Assembly (NCBI GenBank): GCA_017438745.1
Contig: JAFRUS010000110.1
Location: 21,499 to 85,498 of the forward strand
Reading direction: 5' to 3'
From: Oscillospiraceae bacterium
Lineage (GTDB): Bacteria > Bacillota > Clostridia > Oscillospirales > Ruminococcaceae
Length of the DNA: 64,000 nucleotides
Below the pieces are notes generated by a model, which ran no database searches, was not told the origin of the DNA, and saw only the letters and a program-made list of their open reading frames with translations. Positions within the stretch are counted from its first letter, which is position 1, and every line of letters begins with the position of its first letter. Positions 33,455 to 42,180 of this stretch are shown one piece after another. A program made the position numbers and the translations under genes.

Positions 33455-34906
33455 TTACCATCCAAGAACTTTGTCGTAAAGTTCTTCGTATTTTCTCGCA
33501 GAATGATCCCATGAGAAATTCTGCTGCATTCCGCGTTTTACTATGTCGTCCCAGCCCTTCGGCATGTCGTAGTAAACGTGCTTTGCGTAGTTGATTATGC
33601 CGAGCATTTCGTCGGCATTGTAGTTCGTGAATGAGAAACCTGTACCGGTGTTGTAATACTCGTTGTACGCCTCAACGCTGTCCTTAAGACCGCCTGTTTC
33701 ACGGACGATCGGTACAGTACCGTACTTGAGAGCGATGAGCTGTGTAAGACCGCATGGTTCGAAACGTGAAGGGACGAGCATTGCGTCTGCAGCTGCATAT
33801 ATCTTGTGGGCACGGTTTTCCGAGAAGAAGATGTTTGCTGACATTCTTTCCGGCTTGATGCCCTGATAGTGTCTGAAGGTGTTTTCATATCGCTGTTCAC
33901 CTGTACCGAGAACAACGAGCTGTGTGTTTTCGTCAACGATCCTGTCGAGCACCCAGTTTACAAGGTCGAGACCCTTCTGGTCTGTAAGACGTGAAATGAT
34001 CGCAATCATGAACTTGTTCTTGTCAACAGGAAGTCCGAGTTCACGCTGAAGTTCCATCTTGTTTGCATCTTTTCCTTCACGGAAATTGTCGATGTTGTAT
34101 TTCTTGTAGATCTCGTCATCTGTTTCCGGATTGTATATGCTGTAGTCGATACCGTTTATGATACCGCAGAGAGAATTGTTTCTTGCGCGGAGAAGACCGT
34201 CAAGTCCCTCGCCGTAGTATTCGTTCTGTATCTCGTTTGCGTATGTCTCGCTGACTGTTGAGATGTAATCGGCGTAAACCATACCGCCCTTGAGCATGTT
34301 GGCATCTTTCTTGAATTCGAGCTTGTCCGGTGTGAACATGTATCCCGGAAGATCGGTGTTGTATTCAAAAGTCTTGATATCCCATATACCCTGGAACTTC
34401 AGGTTGTGGATAGTCATTATTGTCTTTGTTCCGAAGTAGAACGGATTTTCAGCATACATCGAATGGAGAAATACAGGTATGAGCGCAGCCTGCCAGTCGT
34501 GGCAGTGGATGATGTCCGGCTTGAAGTTGATTACCGGCATGATCGCGAGAACTGCCTTGCAGAAGAAAGTAAAGCGCTCGATGTCGAACTTCGGATCGGA
34601 ATAAGGTCTGTCGCCGCCGAAATAATATTCGTTGTCAACAAAATAATATGTTATTCCGTTCATTTCGTATTTCATGATACCGACATGGAAGTTGCCTTTT
34701 CTCTTGCCGTAGTCCATATAGAAATGGTGGATGTACTGGAAGTTGTTCCTGTACTCCTGCGGAATGAAAGTGTAGTAAGGCATTATGACTGCAGCTTCGT
34801 ATTTTGATCTGTCGAGTGTCTGCGGAAGTGTTCCGACTACGTCGGCAAGTCCGCCTGTTTTGATAAACGGGACACATTCAGAAGCTGCAAAAAGAATTTT
34901 TTTCAT
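33455..34906 (-). CDS. glgA: Glycogen (starch) synthase, ADP-glucose type
   Basis: 483 residues, typical GlgA length. GT5 signatures: KTGGLADVVGTLP with Lys16 at the ADP-glucose site, HCHDWQAALIPVF, and the C-terminal EPCGLTQLIALKYGTVPIVRETGGL. It extends alpha-1,4-glucan from ADP-glucose for storage polysaccharide. No glgB, glgC or glgD is adjacent. A GAAAGGAA site precedes the ATG. The likely promoter is far upstream (35096-35124), giving an untranslated leader of nearly 190 bases. Confidence 0.95.
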   Translation of the reverse strand: MKKILFAASECVPFIKTGGLADVVGTLPQTLDRSKYEAAVIMPYYTFIPQEYRNNFQYIHHFYMDYGKRKGNFHVGIMKYEMNGITYYFVDNEYYFGGDRPYSDPKFDIERFTFFCKAVLAIMPVINFKPDIIHCHDWQAALIPVFLHSMYAENPFYFGTKTIMTIHNLKFQGIWDIKTFEYNTDLPGYMFTPDKLEFKKDANMLKGGMVYADYISTVSETYANEIQNEYYGEGLDGLLRARNNSLCGIINGIDYSIYNPETDDEIYKKYNIDNFREGKDANKMELQRELGLPVDKNKFMIAIISRLTDQKGLDLVNWVLDRIVDENTQLVVLGTGEQRYENTFRHYQGIKPERMSANIFFSENRAHKIYAAADAMLVPSRFEPCGLTQLIALKYGTVPIVRETGGLKDSVEAYNEYYNTGTGFSFTNYNADEMLGIINYAKHVYYDMPKGWDDIVKRGMQQNFSWDHSARKYEELYDKVLGW

Positions 34907-35095
34907 ATATATGGATTCCTTTCAATATCTATGATAAAGCAGTTTCCGCTTGAAAACACATGTCATGATCAGCGGGTGAACAGAGACACAAGCCGTCATA
35001 TTCATCACATCTGCAGTGTTTTAAGTGAAAAAAGAACTGCTTAAAAATACTTGTATTGTAATTGTTCCCGATAATGTGAAAATATCTGTTCTTCT

Positions 35096-35124
35096 ATTGT
35101 AGCATATTATAAAAAATAAAACAA
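35096..35124 (-). promoter_or_regulatory. Possible promoter of glgA, long leader
   Basis: Minus strand TTGTTT (35124-35119), 17-base spacer, TACAAT (35101-35096). The leader between it and glgA shows no recognised riboswitch. The whole 34907-35304 interval otherwise holds only the two divergent promoters. Confidence 0.4.
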
Positions 35125-35216
35125 TTGCAGAATCGCACAATATTGAAAGAATTATTTCTATATATTGTTCCTATAACCAGTCCCGGTTTCCTGAACGCGG
35201 ATATATTGAAAATCCA

Positions 35217-35245
35217 TTGCATTTGAGACTTTCGTGTGATATAAT
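35217..35245 (+). promoter_or_regulatory. Promoter of the glycerophosphodiesterase operon
   Basis: TTGCAT, 17-base spacer, TATAAT; leader of about 55 bases. Confidence 0.65.
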
Positions 35246-35304
35246 AAATTTGTATGTTTTAGGGATGCAAAAAAATAGTATAAAACTGCAAGAGGTGGAT
35301 ATGA

Positions 35305-37059
35305 GTGAAGAAAACGTGCAGATATTTCTTCCGGCTTATAAAAGATAATTTTATTTCACTTGCGGCATTTGAATTTATTTTCAAAGCATCTGTTTTCATT
35401 CTGTTTGTTCCGCTCATAGCAAAGCTCATGAACATTGCCACGAACAATGCAGGGATCATGTTCATCACAACGAAGAACGTTGCGAGACTCATGAAAAATC
35501 CGCTTATGATAGTCATGACAGCGGCCATGATATTAGTGTTTATCTGTGTCTCGTATTACGAGGTCTGCTGTATCTGGATGTGCTACCGGAAATATACCCG
35601 GGGAATAAAGATGACAGTCACCGACATGTTTGCGGACGGACTGATCCATCTCAGAAAGACCAGCCGCAGATACGGCATAAAGATCTATCTGCAGATGGCA
35701 GCAATTTTTCCTCTGCTTTGTTTTCACATGAACGTGATACTTTTTGACAGACTCGATATTCTTTCGAGTTGTTTAAAGTTCATTTTCAGAGGTGTACCGG
35801 TCAAATATATCGGTGCTGTTTCGGCAGTAGCATTTATTTTTCTGTTTTCCTTCTCGACCCAGAAGTTCGGAAAATCAATTTCGGGGCGTAAGGAAGGCGT
35901 TAAGCATTTTTTCCGCAGAACACTTCATCTGGTGGTCACCAATCTGCTGACCGGAATTGTTCTGTTTCTGATCTATCTTACGATAGTTGTCATCGCGGCT
36001 CTTGTGATCAGATTCTTCGGAAGCAGGAATTCTGCTCTTGTCTATCTGATCAGGACCGAGAATATTATGTACTACGTACTTGCGTTCCTTGCAGGTGCGC
36101 TTGGATACATCACCAACATAGCACTTCTGTTTATGTTCCAGAGCAAGCAGAAAATGGGAGAAAAGGTGCTGGAAAAACAGCCTAAAGGAATAAGAAGAAA
36201 AATTGTGACCGTTCTTATTGCTGTTGTTTTTATGGCGGACGCCGGAACAGCGGCAGGCTATTGTATAAACGGTTCACATGTACTGGAGGAAATGTTTATT
36301 AGTACAAGTGTTACAGCGCACCGCGGAGGTGCAAAATTCGTTCCGGAAAATACGATGTACGGTGTGAAGTACGCCATCGAATCCGGTTCCGACTATATCG
36401 AGATAGATGTTCAGCTTTCGGCAGACGGGGAAGTTTTCCTTCTTCATGACAACAATCTGAAAAGAACTACAGGTGCCAATAAGATGGCTTATAATCTTAC
36501 CTATGAAGAACTTTCAAAACTTGACGCCGGAAGCTACTTTGACAGTTCGTTTTCCGACGCTTACATACCTACTCTCGATGAGGTGCTTACCGAGTGCAAG
36601 AGTAAGATAAACCTCAACATCGAGATAAAGAGCTCAAGAAGAGGCGAGGAGCTCGTAACAAAGGTCCTTGAACTTATCGACAGGCATGAGATGAGGGAAC
36701 AGTGCGTTATTACTTCCACGGAGTATCCTTACCTTAAGCAGGTAAAGGAAATGCGTCCGGAACTGCGCACAGGATATATCTCAAATATGCTTTACGGCGA
36801 TCCGACTTCACTTAAGTACGCCGACTTCTTCAGCGTGAAGTTTGCAGTAGTCAACGAGAACTTTGTCCGTTCAGCTCACAATGCCGGCAAGGAGGTTCAT
36901 GTCTGGACGGTAAACACCAAGCCGCTTATCAACAGAATGAAGGGCATGGACGTTGACAGCATAATCACCGACAACCCGGTTCTCGCAAGAAAGATACTTT
37001 CAAGAAAGAACGACAGGAAGAGTCTCGCGGAGATCCTTCAGACCTTCCTTTACAGATAA
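35305..37059 (+). CDS. Membrane-anchored glycerophosphodiester phosphodiesterase
   Basis: 584 residues. About 1-325 is a membrane domain with seven or eight hydrophobic helices (GPDPase_memb type). From about 333 a GDPD TIM-barrel has TAHRGGAKFVPENT, the metal ligands in YIEIDVQLSADGEVFLLHD, LNIEIKSS, and the late HVWTVNTK and ITDNP motifs. It cleaves glycerophosphodiesters to glycerol-3-phosphate and an alcohol, with the catalytic domain attached to the membrane; lipid or teichoic-acid turnover is inferred. The GTG start at 35305 has AGAGGTGG 6 bases before. An ATG at 35301 is in another frame. The GIY-YIG fusion gene follows after 8 bases. Confidence 0.9.
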   Translation: MKKTCRYFFRLIKDNFISLAAFEFIFKASVFILFVPLIAKLMNIATNNAGIMFITTKNVARLMKNPLMIVMTAAMILVFICVSYYEVCCIWMCYRKYTRGIKMTVTDMFADGLIHLRKTSRRYGIKIYLQMAAIFPLLCFHMNVILFDRLDILSSCLKFIFRGVPVKYIGAVSAVAFIFLFSFSTQKFGKSISGRKEGVKHFFRRTLHLVVTNLLTGIVLFLIYLTIVVIAALVIRFFGSRNSALVYLIRTENIMYYVLAFLAGALGYITNIALLFMFQSKQKMGEKVLEKQPKGIRRKIVTVLIAVVFMADAGTAAGYCINGSHVLEEMFISTSVTAHRGGAKFVPENTMYGVKYAIESGSDYIEIDVQLSADGEVFLLHDNNLKRTTGANKMAYNLTYEELSKLDAGSYFDSSFSDAYIPTLDEVLTECKSKINLNIEIKSSRRGEELVTKVLELIDRHEMREQCVITSTEYPYLKQVKEMRPELRTGYISNMLYGDPTSLKYADFFSVKFAVVNENFVRSAHNAGKEVHVWTVNTKPLINRMKGMDVDSIITDNPVLARKILSRKNDRKSLAEILQTFLYR

Positions 37060-37067
37060 AGTTACAC

Positions 37068-38228
37068 ATGTTTATTTACATATTAAGATGCGGCGATGAC
37101 TCACTTTATACGGGCATCGCCGCAGACATTCAAAAACGAATTAAACAGCACCGCGGTGAGATTAGCGGCGGCGCAAAATATACCCGCAGCCGCGGGGTAA
37201 AAAAACTTGAGGCGCTCTGGCAGACTGATGACAGCACCGCCGCAAGAAAAATGGAATATGCCATCAAGAAGCTTACGCGTGTCACTAAGGAAGAACTTAT
37301 CAGTGCGCCGGAGCTTATTACAGAAAAATACATTCCGTCACTTTCGGACTATGACTACAAGGTGGCGGATAAGGAGGAACTTATTTTGAAAACAGATCTT
37401 ACAGCTACTGCCACATTCGGTGTGGCCGGAAATTTTACGGGACATCTTGAACAGGCAGGGGAAGCTTCGGATTTTAAAAACATGAAGGTGGATGACGCTG
37501 CAGCTCCGAAGGCTATCTTCCCGACATATATACCGGGAGCAAAGGAACCGGCTCCGAAATTCCTTTCCGTTTTCCCGTTTGATCCGGATACGATCCTCTA
37601 TCCGGCTGATCAGAAGAAACTTCAGATAGAACCTGAATGTGCAGTGATCTTTGAAGCAGAGTGGGAAGGTACCAGCCTTAAATCACTTAAAGCCATCGCA
37701 TTCGGAGCTTCAAACGACTGCTCAATAAGACGCGATGGAGCGAAGAAGATTAGTCTTAAGAAAAACTGGGGAAAGTGTTCCAAGGGCTTTTCAGCTCATG
37801 CTATCCCGCTCGATTCCTTTGATGAAAACAGCGTTATAAACGACTACCGTATAGCAAGCTTTCTCGTCCGTGACGGGAAAGTCTATCCTTACGGCGAGGA
37901 CAGTGCAGTAAAGGACTACAGCTACATTTACGGCAGGCTTATGAACTGGATGCTTGACAAGTTCAATAACCAGCAGGATGAAGGACCTGCCGAAAACATA
38001 AACGCTTATCTGAACGCAGCAGGCCGTCCGGAAAGAATACTTGTTTCCATAGGCGCCACACGATACACTGAATTCGGCGAAACAAACTTTCTTACCTACG
38101 GTGACCATTCAGTGGTCGTTCTCTATCCGGGCTCAAAGTACTCATCAGATCAGATAGAGAAAATGGTACTTGAAAATGACCTTGAGAAGGAAGATATATC
38201 ATATCTCGATCAGGTCGTATGTGAATAA
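37068..38228 (+). CDS. GIY-YIG nuclease fused to a DUF5718-like domain
   Basis: 386 residues. Residues 1-90 are a complete UPF0213-type GIY-YIG domain (FIYILRCGDDSLYTGIAAD, with KRIKQHRG, AKYTRSRG, and the Glu in AARKMEYAIKKL). From about 118 (ATFGVAGNFTGHLEQAGEA) to the end is a conserved domain, with APKAIFPTYIPG, LQIEPECAVIFE, NDCSIRRDGAKKISLKKNWG and FGETNFLTYG, that I recall as a stand-alone protein (DUF5718) in other bacteria. The join is in frame, with no stop or frameshift. Function of the second domain is unknown; a fumarylacetoacetase-like fold would be one idea. It is the second gene of an operon with the phosphodiesterase. Confidence 0.75.
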   Translation: MFIYILRCGDDSLYTGIAADIQKRIKQHRGEISGGAKYTRSRGVKKLEALWQTDDSTAARKMEYAIKKLTRVTKEELISAPELITEKYIPSLSDYDYKVADKEELILKTDLTATATFGVAGNFTGHLEQAGEASDFKNMKVDDAAAPKAIFPTYIPGAKEPAPKFLSVFPFDPDTILYPADQKKLQIEPECAVIFEAEWEGTSLKSLKAIAFGASNDCSIRRDGAKKISLKKNWGKCSKGFSAHAIPLDSFDENSVINDYRIASFLVRDGKVYPYGEDSAVKDYSYIYGRLMNWMLDKFNNQQDEGPAENINAYLNAAGRPERILVSIGATRYTEFGETNFLTYGDHSVVVLYPGSKYSSDQIEKMVLENDLEKEDISYLDQVVCE

Positions 38229-38292
38229 TTCTGATCAGCCTCCGGTACCGGATCCGCCCGGTACCAGTGCACAGATCTTTACAAAAATAAAA

Positions 38293-38332
38293 ACGCTTCC
38301 GGAAAGCATTCTCTCCGGAAGCGTAATTTTTT
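38293..38332. terminator. Terminator between convergent genes
   Basis: 11-pair stem acgcttccgga (38293-38303) with complement at 38314-38324; T-run on the plus strand and also on the minus strand. Confidence 0.88.
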
Positions 38333-38444
38333 AGGAAACGCTGATTTATTCATAAATCAGCGTGGGGCAAAGGGGCGAAGCCCCTCAAAACCCACCTCCG
38401 GAAATCCGGCGAAGCCGGATTTCCGATTTGATCAGTGTTTCTTA
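38331..38444 (+). repeat. Interspersed three-hairpin repeat, full-length copy
   Basis: Begins ttaggaaacgctgat and ends atcagtgtttctta, so the ends are inverted repeats. Inside are the gctgatttat/ataaatcagc dyad, ggggcgaagcccc hairpin, and gaaatccggcgaagccggatttc hairpin. This is the best template for the family. Confidence 0.85.
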
Positions 38445-38452
38445 CGTAAATA

Positions 38453-38803
38453 TTATTCGATCTCGAAGGCGTCTGCGATCATGTCAAGTTCGAGCTTGAT
38501 GATGCGATAGTAGCAGTAGTTCCTGAATTTCTCAGTATTTCCTACGAGTCTGAATGAAGCCTTTTCAAAGTCATTGAACTGGCTTTCCTCTGAGCCGAAG
38601 CCTCTCTTAACGATGTCGTTGATAACAGTGGCTTCGTCTGTGCATTTCTTGGCTGCAAGTTCAACGGATAATTCAACCATTTTTCTGTACAGTGTATCAC
38701 ACGCTGCACATTCTTCAGGTGTATAGCTTCCGATGTCTTCCATAACCGTGTAGAGCTTGCTTATCTCTGCAGCAATACTCTGAGCATTTCCTGCATTGAA
38801 CAT
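38453..38803 (-). CDS. Small helical protein, unknown
   Basis: 116 residues, predicted helical and acidic, no signal peptide or membrane segment. It contains a CAAC pair near residue 33 and one more Cys in NYCYY. I do not recognise a family. It lies 32 bases after the BFD-like ferredoxin gene and reads in the same direction, so a joint transcript is likely. Coding bias matches well-expressed neighbours, and GGAGG precedes the start. Confidence 0.7.
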   Translation of the reverse strand: MFNAGNAQSIAAEISKLYTVMEDIGSYTPEECAACDTLYRKMVELSVELAAKKCTDEATVINDIVKRGFGSEESQFNDFEKASFRLVGNTEKFRNYCYYRIIKLELDMIADAFEIE

Positions 38804-38835
38804 AATGATACCTCCGTTCCTGTTTCAACAGGTGA

Positions 38836-39042
38836 TCAGTGCATAAGATCTGAAATTGTATCGAGTATCTTATCGTAGCAGCCGCCGCAGCCTGTTGAAC
38901 ATGAAGTAACTTCCTGAACAGTCTTGAAAGCCTCTGTTACGTCTGTAAACTTCTTTTCTGTGTGAAGAGCACGGTCAATATCGTTTACTGTTACCTTCTT
39001 GCAGTGGCAGATCTCTTCGTTTGTTTTTGACATTCCGTCCAT
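38836..39042 (-). CDS. BFD-like (2Fe-2S)-binding protein
   Basis: 68 residues. CHC at about 12-14 and the CSTGCGGC cluster at about 48-55 give the four cysteines of the BFD/NifU-middle type [2Fe-2S] fold. Such proteins accept electrons or assist iron mobilisation from ferritin; in Firmicutes small ones of this type often have no defined partner. AAGGAGAG lies 7 bases before the ATG. A rubredoxin-containing gene and this one lie within 3 kb, which suggests a redox neighbourhood but not an operon, since a terminator and an M23 gene lie between. Confidence 0.85.
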   Translation of the reverse strand: MDGMSKTNEEICHCKKVTVNDIDRALHTEKKFTDVTEAFKTVQEVTSCSTGCGGCYDKILDTISDLMH

Positions 39043-39074
39043 GATAAAACTCTCCTTATAGTAAATTGGTTTAT

Positions 39075-39106
39075 GAAAACACTGCAGGTAACCTGTCAGT
39101 GTTTTG
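39075..39106 (-). terminator. Terminator of the M23 hydrolase gene
   Basis: 13-pair stem aaaacactgcagg with cctgtcagtgtttt around a short loop; modest T-run. Confidence 0.6.
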
Positions 39107-39155
39107 TATCTTAAAGTAAAAATACTTTTAAGCGTTGTTTGTTCCTAAAATGTGC

Positions 39156-40799
39156 TTAAGGATTTGAAATGAACTGTTCCGGATCGATAGCGTTGTCGGA
39201 AGTCCATTTGAAAGGCCAGTGACGTACTTCAAAGTGAAGGTGAGCGCCTGTTGAATATCCGGTCGATCCGGCATATCCGATAACTTCGCCCTGTGAAACA
39301 CTCTGACCAACGCTGACAGAAACTGAGCTTAAGTGAGCGTACAGTGTACAGTACTTTCCGTCGTTGTGTCTTATTACGAGATATCTTCCGTATCCGCCGC
39401 CGCATCCGCAGCTTGAGCTCTTGCCGTAGTTGTGGGTACATTTGTTTTCAACTGAGAATACGATGCCGTCGCAGGCGGCTACAACAGCCTTGCCCATGAT
39501 GGTGTCACCGTCAGATGCTGTTATGTCAACACCCTTGTGAAGGGTTCCCCATCTTGTTCCGAAAGGACTGGTGATTATTCCGTAACCGTTTGCCACAGGC
39601 CAGCCGAATCCGCTTGAATAGGTAGGCTGTGATGACGGAGCGGGAGTCTGAGCTTCAGTTGAAGGTGCTACAGGTTCTTCCTGCTTTGGTGCTTCCGTTG
39701 CCGGTTCAGTTGAAGGCGGTGTCTCTGCCTCAGGGGCTTCAGTTGTAGGTTTTTCATTGTTTTCGGCTGCGCGTCTTGATTCTTCAGCAGCACGTCTTGA
39801 TTCTTCAGCAGCTCTTTCAGCACGGCGTGACTCTTCAGCGCGTCTTGATTCTTCCGCACGTCTTGATTCCTCGGCCCTGCTTTCAGCTTCAGACGCAGCA
39901 ATGGATTCAGACTCTGAAACTGATACTGATACGCTTACCAGATGTTCAGCGATCATACGTTCAAATTCTTCTACCTGTGAAGCGAGTTTCTTGATTTCTT
40001 CCTCTTCTTCCGCCATTGCTTTCTGACGCTCTTCTATGCTTTCGTGGATCTCTGATTTTACACCGTCAAGCTTGTCCAGTTCTTCCTGAGTGGCAGTGTA
40101 GTCTTTTCCGAGTTCTTCGAGAGCCTCAGTGAATTCATTTTTCTTTTCCTTTTCTGATTCAAGATTGCCTTCAAGCATTTCCTGTTCAGCTTCAAGGGAT
40201 GATTTCAGCTCTTTGAGCTTGTCTATCTGCTCCTGAATTGTTTCAATGAGGTTGTTGTCGTGCTCTGCCACCTTTGCGATAAGTTCAAATTTTGCAAGCA
40301 TATCGTAGAATGACGATGAGCCTGAAAGTATCGATGAAATATTATCACCCGATGCCATGTATGAGGCACGTATTCTTTTCTTGAGAACAGCGACGTTTTC
40401 GTCAATCTGAAGATCGGCATCCTTGATGCTTGCTTCAGTCAGATTTATCTTCTGGACGTTCTCGCTGATCTCGTCATCGAGTTTGTCTATCTGACCGGAA
40501 ACGTAGTCAATGTTCTGACTCTGGAGTTCCATTTTTTCAGTCAGAGCATTTCTGTATTCGAGCTTTACGCTTTCATCTGCTTCAACATCTTCGTATTTTG
40601 ACTGATATTCTTCAATTTCCTTCTGAAGTTCTGCTATGTGTTCCTTGTTTTCAGTCTTCAGTTCTTCGAGTTCGCTTATTGATTTTTCAGCCTCAGCCGG
40701 AGAAAAGGCTGTGACCGGTACATAACAGAATGATGATAATGTCATTACCGCTGTTAAAGAAAAAGCGGCAGCGATCTTCATAAAATTCTTATTATTCAA
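39156..40799 (-). CDS. Secreted coiled-coil M23 murein peptidase
   Basis: 547 residues. Signal peptide 1-32. A long coiled coil (about 35-290) has EnvC/PcsB-like heptads. Next come an SVSVSVSESES run and a low-complexity stretch with RAEESR-type repeats (about 310-345), then a Pro/Thr/Glu linker to about 400. The C-terminal LytM/M23 domain (about 415-540) has the metal ligands in HKGVD and HLHFEV. It carries an insert with four Cys (CTHNYGKSSSCGCGGG) not usual in the family. It should cut peptide cross-links and act in cell separation. The gene follows the flavin reductase-rubredoxin gene by 68 bases with no terminator seen between them. Confidence 0.9.
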   Translation of the reverse strand: MNNKNFMKIAAAFSLTAVMTLSSFCYVPVTAFSPAEAEKSISELEELKTENKEHIAELQKEIEEYQSKYEDVEADESVKLEYRNALTEKMELQSQNIDYVSGQIDKLDDEISENVQKINLTEASIKDADLQIDENVAVLKKRIRASYMASGDNISSILSGSSSFYDMLAKFELIAKVAEHDNNLIETIQEQIDKLKELKSSLEAEQEMLEGNLESEKEKKNEFTEALEELGKDYTATQEELDKLDGVKSEIHESIEERQKAMAEEEEEIKKLASQVEEFERMIAEHLVSVSVSVSESESIAASEAESRAEESRRAEESRRAEESRRAERAAEESRRAAEESRRAAENNEKPTTEAPEAETPPSTEPATEAPKQEEPVAPSTEAQTPAPSSQPTYSSGFGWPVANGYGIITSPFGTRWGTLHKGVDITASDGDTIMGKAVVAACDGIVFSVENKCTHNYGKSSSCGCGGGYGRYLVIRHNDGKYCTLYAHLSSVSVSVGQSVSQGEVIGYAGSTGYSTGAHLHFEVRHWPFKWTSDNAIDPEQFISNP

Positions 40800-40867
40800 A
40801 TGAAAAATCCTTTCTGCAATTCGTTCCCCCGAAAGCCTGTCCCCATATAATCATTGATAAGTATTGC

Positions 40868-41491
40868 CTACTTTGTGACTTTTTCAAAATCACTTGCCGG
40901 ATGTTTGCATATCGGGCAGATGAAATCTTCCGGCAGTTCCTCGCCGACATATTCATAGCCGCAGATAACACATCTCCAGATCGTCTGACCGTCAGATGTT
41001 TTTCCGACTGCTTCCGGTTTCGGTTTTATGTTTTCAAAGTAGTATTCATATGTAGCCGACGGAATCTCGCTGAAGAATTCACCGTCTGACGGGATACCGA
41101 CAAAAAGAATGTGGCTTCCGAGGTCGATCTCCTTAATAACAGAGACCGAGAAAAATGCGTTTGTTCCTTTTGTTACAGCCATACATCCGTTGGCTGTACG
41201 CTTGCAGTCGTTAAATCCTGCAAATTTGTCAGTGTCGCGTCCGCTCTGAAAACCAAAGTGTTTAAACAGGTCAAAGGACGCGCTCTGGTCAATAACAGAA
41301 ATATTGAAGCGCTTTGCCTTCTGTATCATCTCACAGGTGTAGTTTGCCTTGTTTACTGAAATAGAAACAGCGTTCATCTCAGTAGCCACCTGACAGGCAG
41401 TGTTGATGATGCATCCGGTGTCCTTACCTTCAAAACTGGTTGTTACAACAAACAGTCCGTAGCTTATTTTCTGAAGTATTTTAGTATTCAT
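40868..41491 (-). CDS. Flavin reductase-rubredoxin fusion (high-molecular-weight rubredoxin type)
   Basis: 207 residues. About 1-150 is an FMN-binding split-barrel flavin reductase (ISYGLFVVTTSFEGKDTGCIINTACQVA). About 165-205 is rubredoxin with CVICGYEY and CPICKHPASDF, giving four Cys. This order matches the Hrb proteins of anaerobes, which pass electrons from NADH or ferredoxin to flavodiiron proteins to remove oxygen or NO. AGGAGG precedes the ATG. A copy of the interspersed repeat lies in the probable 5' leader, between a TATAAT on the minus strand near 41622 and the start. Confidence 0.92.
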   Translation of the reverse strand: MNTKILQKISYGLFVVTTSFEGKDTGCIINTACQVATEMNAVSISVNKANYTCEMIQKAKRFNISVIDQSASFDLFKHFGFQSGRDTDKFAGFNDCKRTANGCMAVTKGTNAFFSVSVIKEIDLGSHILFVGIPSDGEFFSEIPSATYEYYFENIKPKPEAVGKTSDGQTIWRCVICGYEYVGEELPEDFICPICKHPASDFEKVTK

Positions 41492-41509
41492 AGTTTTCCT
41501 CCTCGTCCT

Positions 41510-41619
41510 TTAGCGTAAACGCTGGTTTATCCATAAATCAGCTTGGGGACCGGGGCGAAGCCCCGCAGTTCTCCCATAAGAAATCCGGTGAAGCCGGATT
41601 TCTTACTTAACGTTCCTTA
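41510..41619 (+). repeat. Interspersed three-hairpin repeat, diverged copy in a 5' leader
   Basis: Begins tagcgtaaacgctgg; dyad tttat/ataaa with changed flanks, then cggggcgaagccccg, then aaatccggtgaagccggattt, ending cgttcctta. The minus-strand gene starts 19 bases away. Confidence 0.75.
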
Positions 41620-41693
41620 TATTATAACACACATAATTTGAAATATCTACTGGTTTTTAAAACCATTAAAAGGGGATAAATGTCTGTCATAAA

Positions 41694-41723
41694 CAAAAAC
41701 CGCCTTCGTTAAAGAAGGCGGTT
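41694..41723 (-). terminator. Terminator of the orphan transcript
   Basis: Ten-pair stem aaccgccttc (41698-41707) with complement (41714-41723), six-base loop and T5 on the minus strand. Confidence 0.85.
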
Positions 41724-41985
41724 TCTGCTTTAGAAATGAATTTTTATAATATAAAGACTGAATTAATATCTGAAGAATGAAGAGATAATACTCTGTATAA
41801 ATTTCCGGGATTTACTGAACTGCTGTTCAGTATGCCGGGAACACTGTAACCTGTATGTAACAAAAGAATGACAAAGTTGTTACAGCAGAAACCTGATACG
41901 CAGAAAATATATTCACGAAATGTTTGATTATAGAACAAAGTTCCTTTGGCGCTTAGCTTCTGAGGAACTTTATCTCTGCGACTAA
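41694..41985 (-). ncRNA. Orphan transcript between perfect promoter and terminator, candidate ncRNA
   Basis: About 290 nt on the minus strand. The 5' end can fold as an aaagttcc/ggaacttt stem closing a large loop (tcagaagctaagcgccaaa). Further on, an actgaac/gttcagt-type hairpin (actgaacagcagttcagt) lies near 41815-41835. A 64-codon frame starting with TTG exists (41744-41938) but has no family resemblance and odd composition, so I favour RNA. It ends before the repeat at 41510-41619. I recognise no Rfam-type motif. Confidence 0.45.
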
Positions 41986-41989
41986 TATT

Positions 41990-42018
41990 ATTATATTACA
42001 AATCGGTAACATTGTCAA
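41990..42018 (-). promoter_or_regulatory. Promoter of the orphan transcript
   Basis: Minus strand TTGACA (42018-42013), 17-base spacer, TATAAT (41995-41990): exact consensus. Confidence 0.8.
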
Positions 42019-42128
42019 GTGGAGTTATATGAAAATTGTGTGTTAATTATATGAGAACATGGAAAAATGATAATAATCATGAATATTGCCACACTCTGGT
42101 GTTAGTTGTACTTCTATATTATAATTCC

Positions 42129-42163
42129 GAAAAAAGCCTCCGCAGTTTTTAAACCGCGGAGGC
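42129..42163 (-). terminator. Terminator of oadB
   Basis: gcctccgc (42136-42143) with gcggaggc (42156-42163), then T6 on the minus strand, 18 bases after the oadB stop. Confidence 0.88.
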
Positions 42164-42180
42164 GTAATAATTATTATTAA

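Noticed and set aside
41744..41938. 64-codon TTG-start ORF in the orphan transcript
   Set aside because: Odd composition, weak start context and no family; kept only as an alternative to ncRNA.
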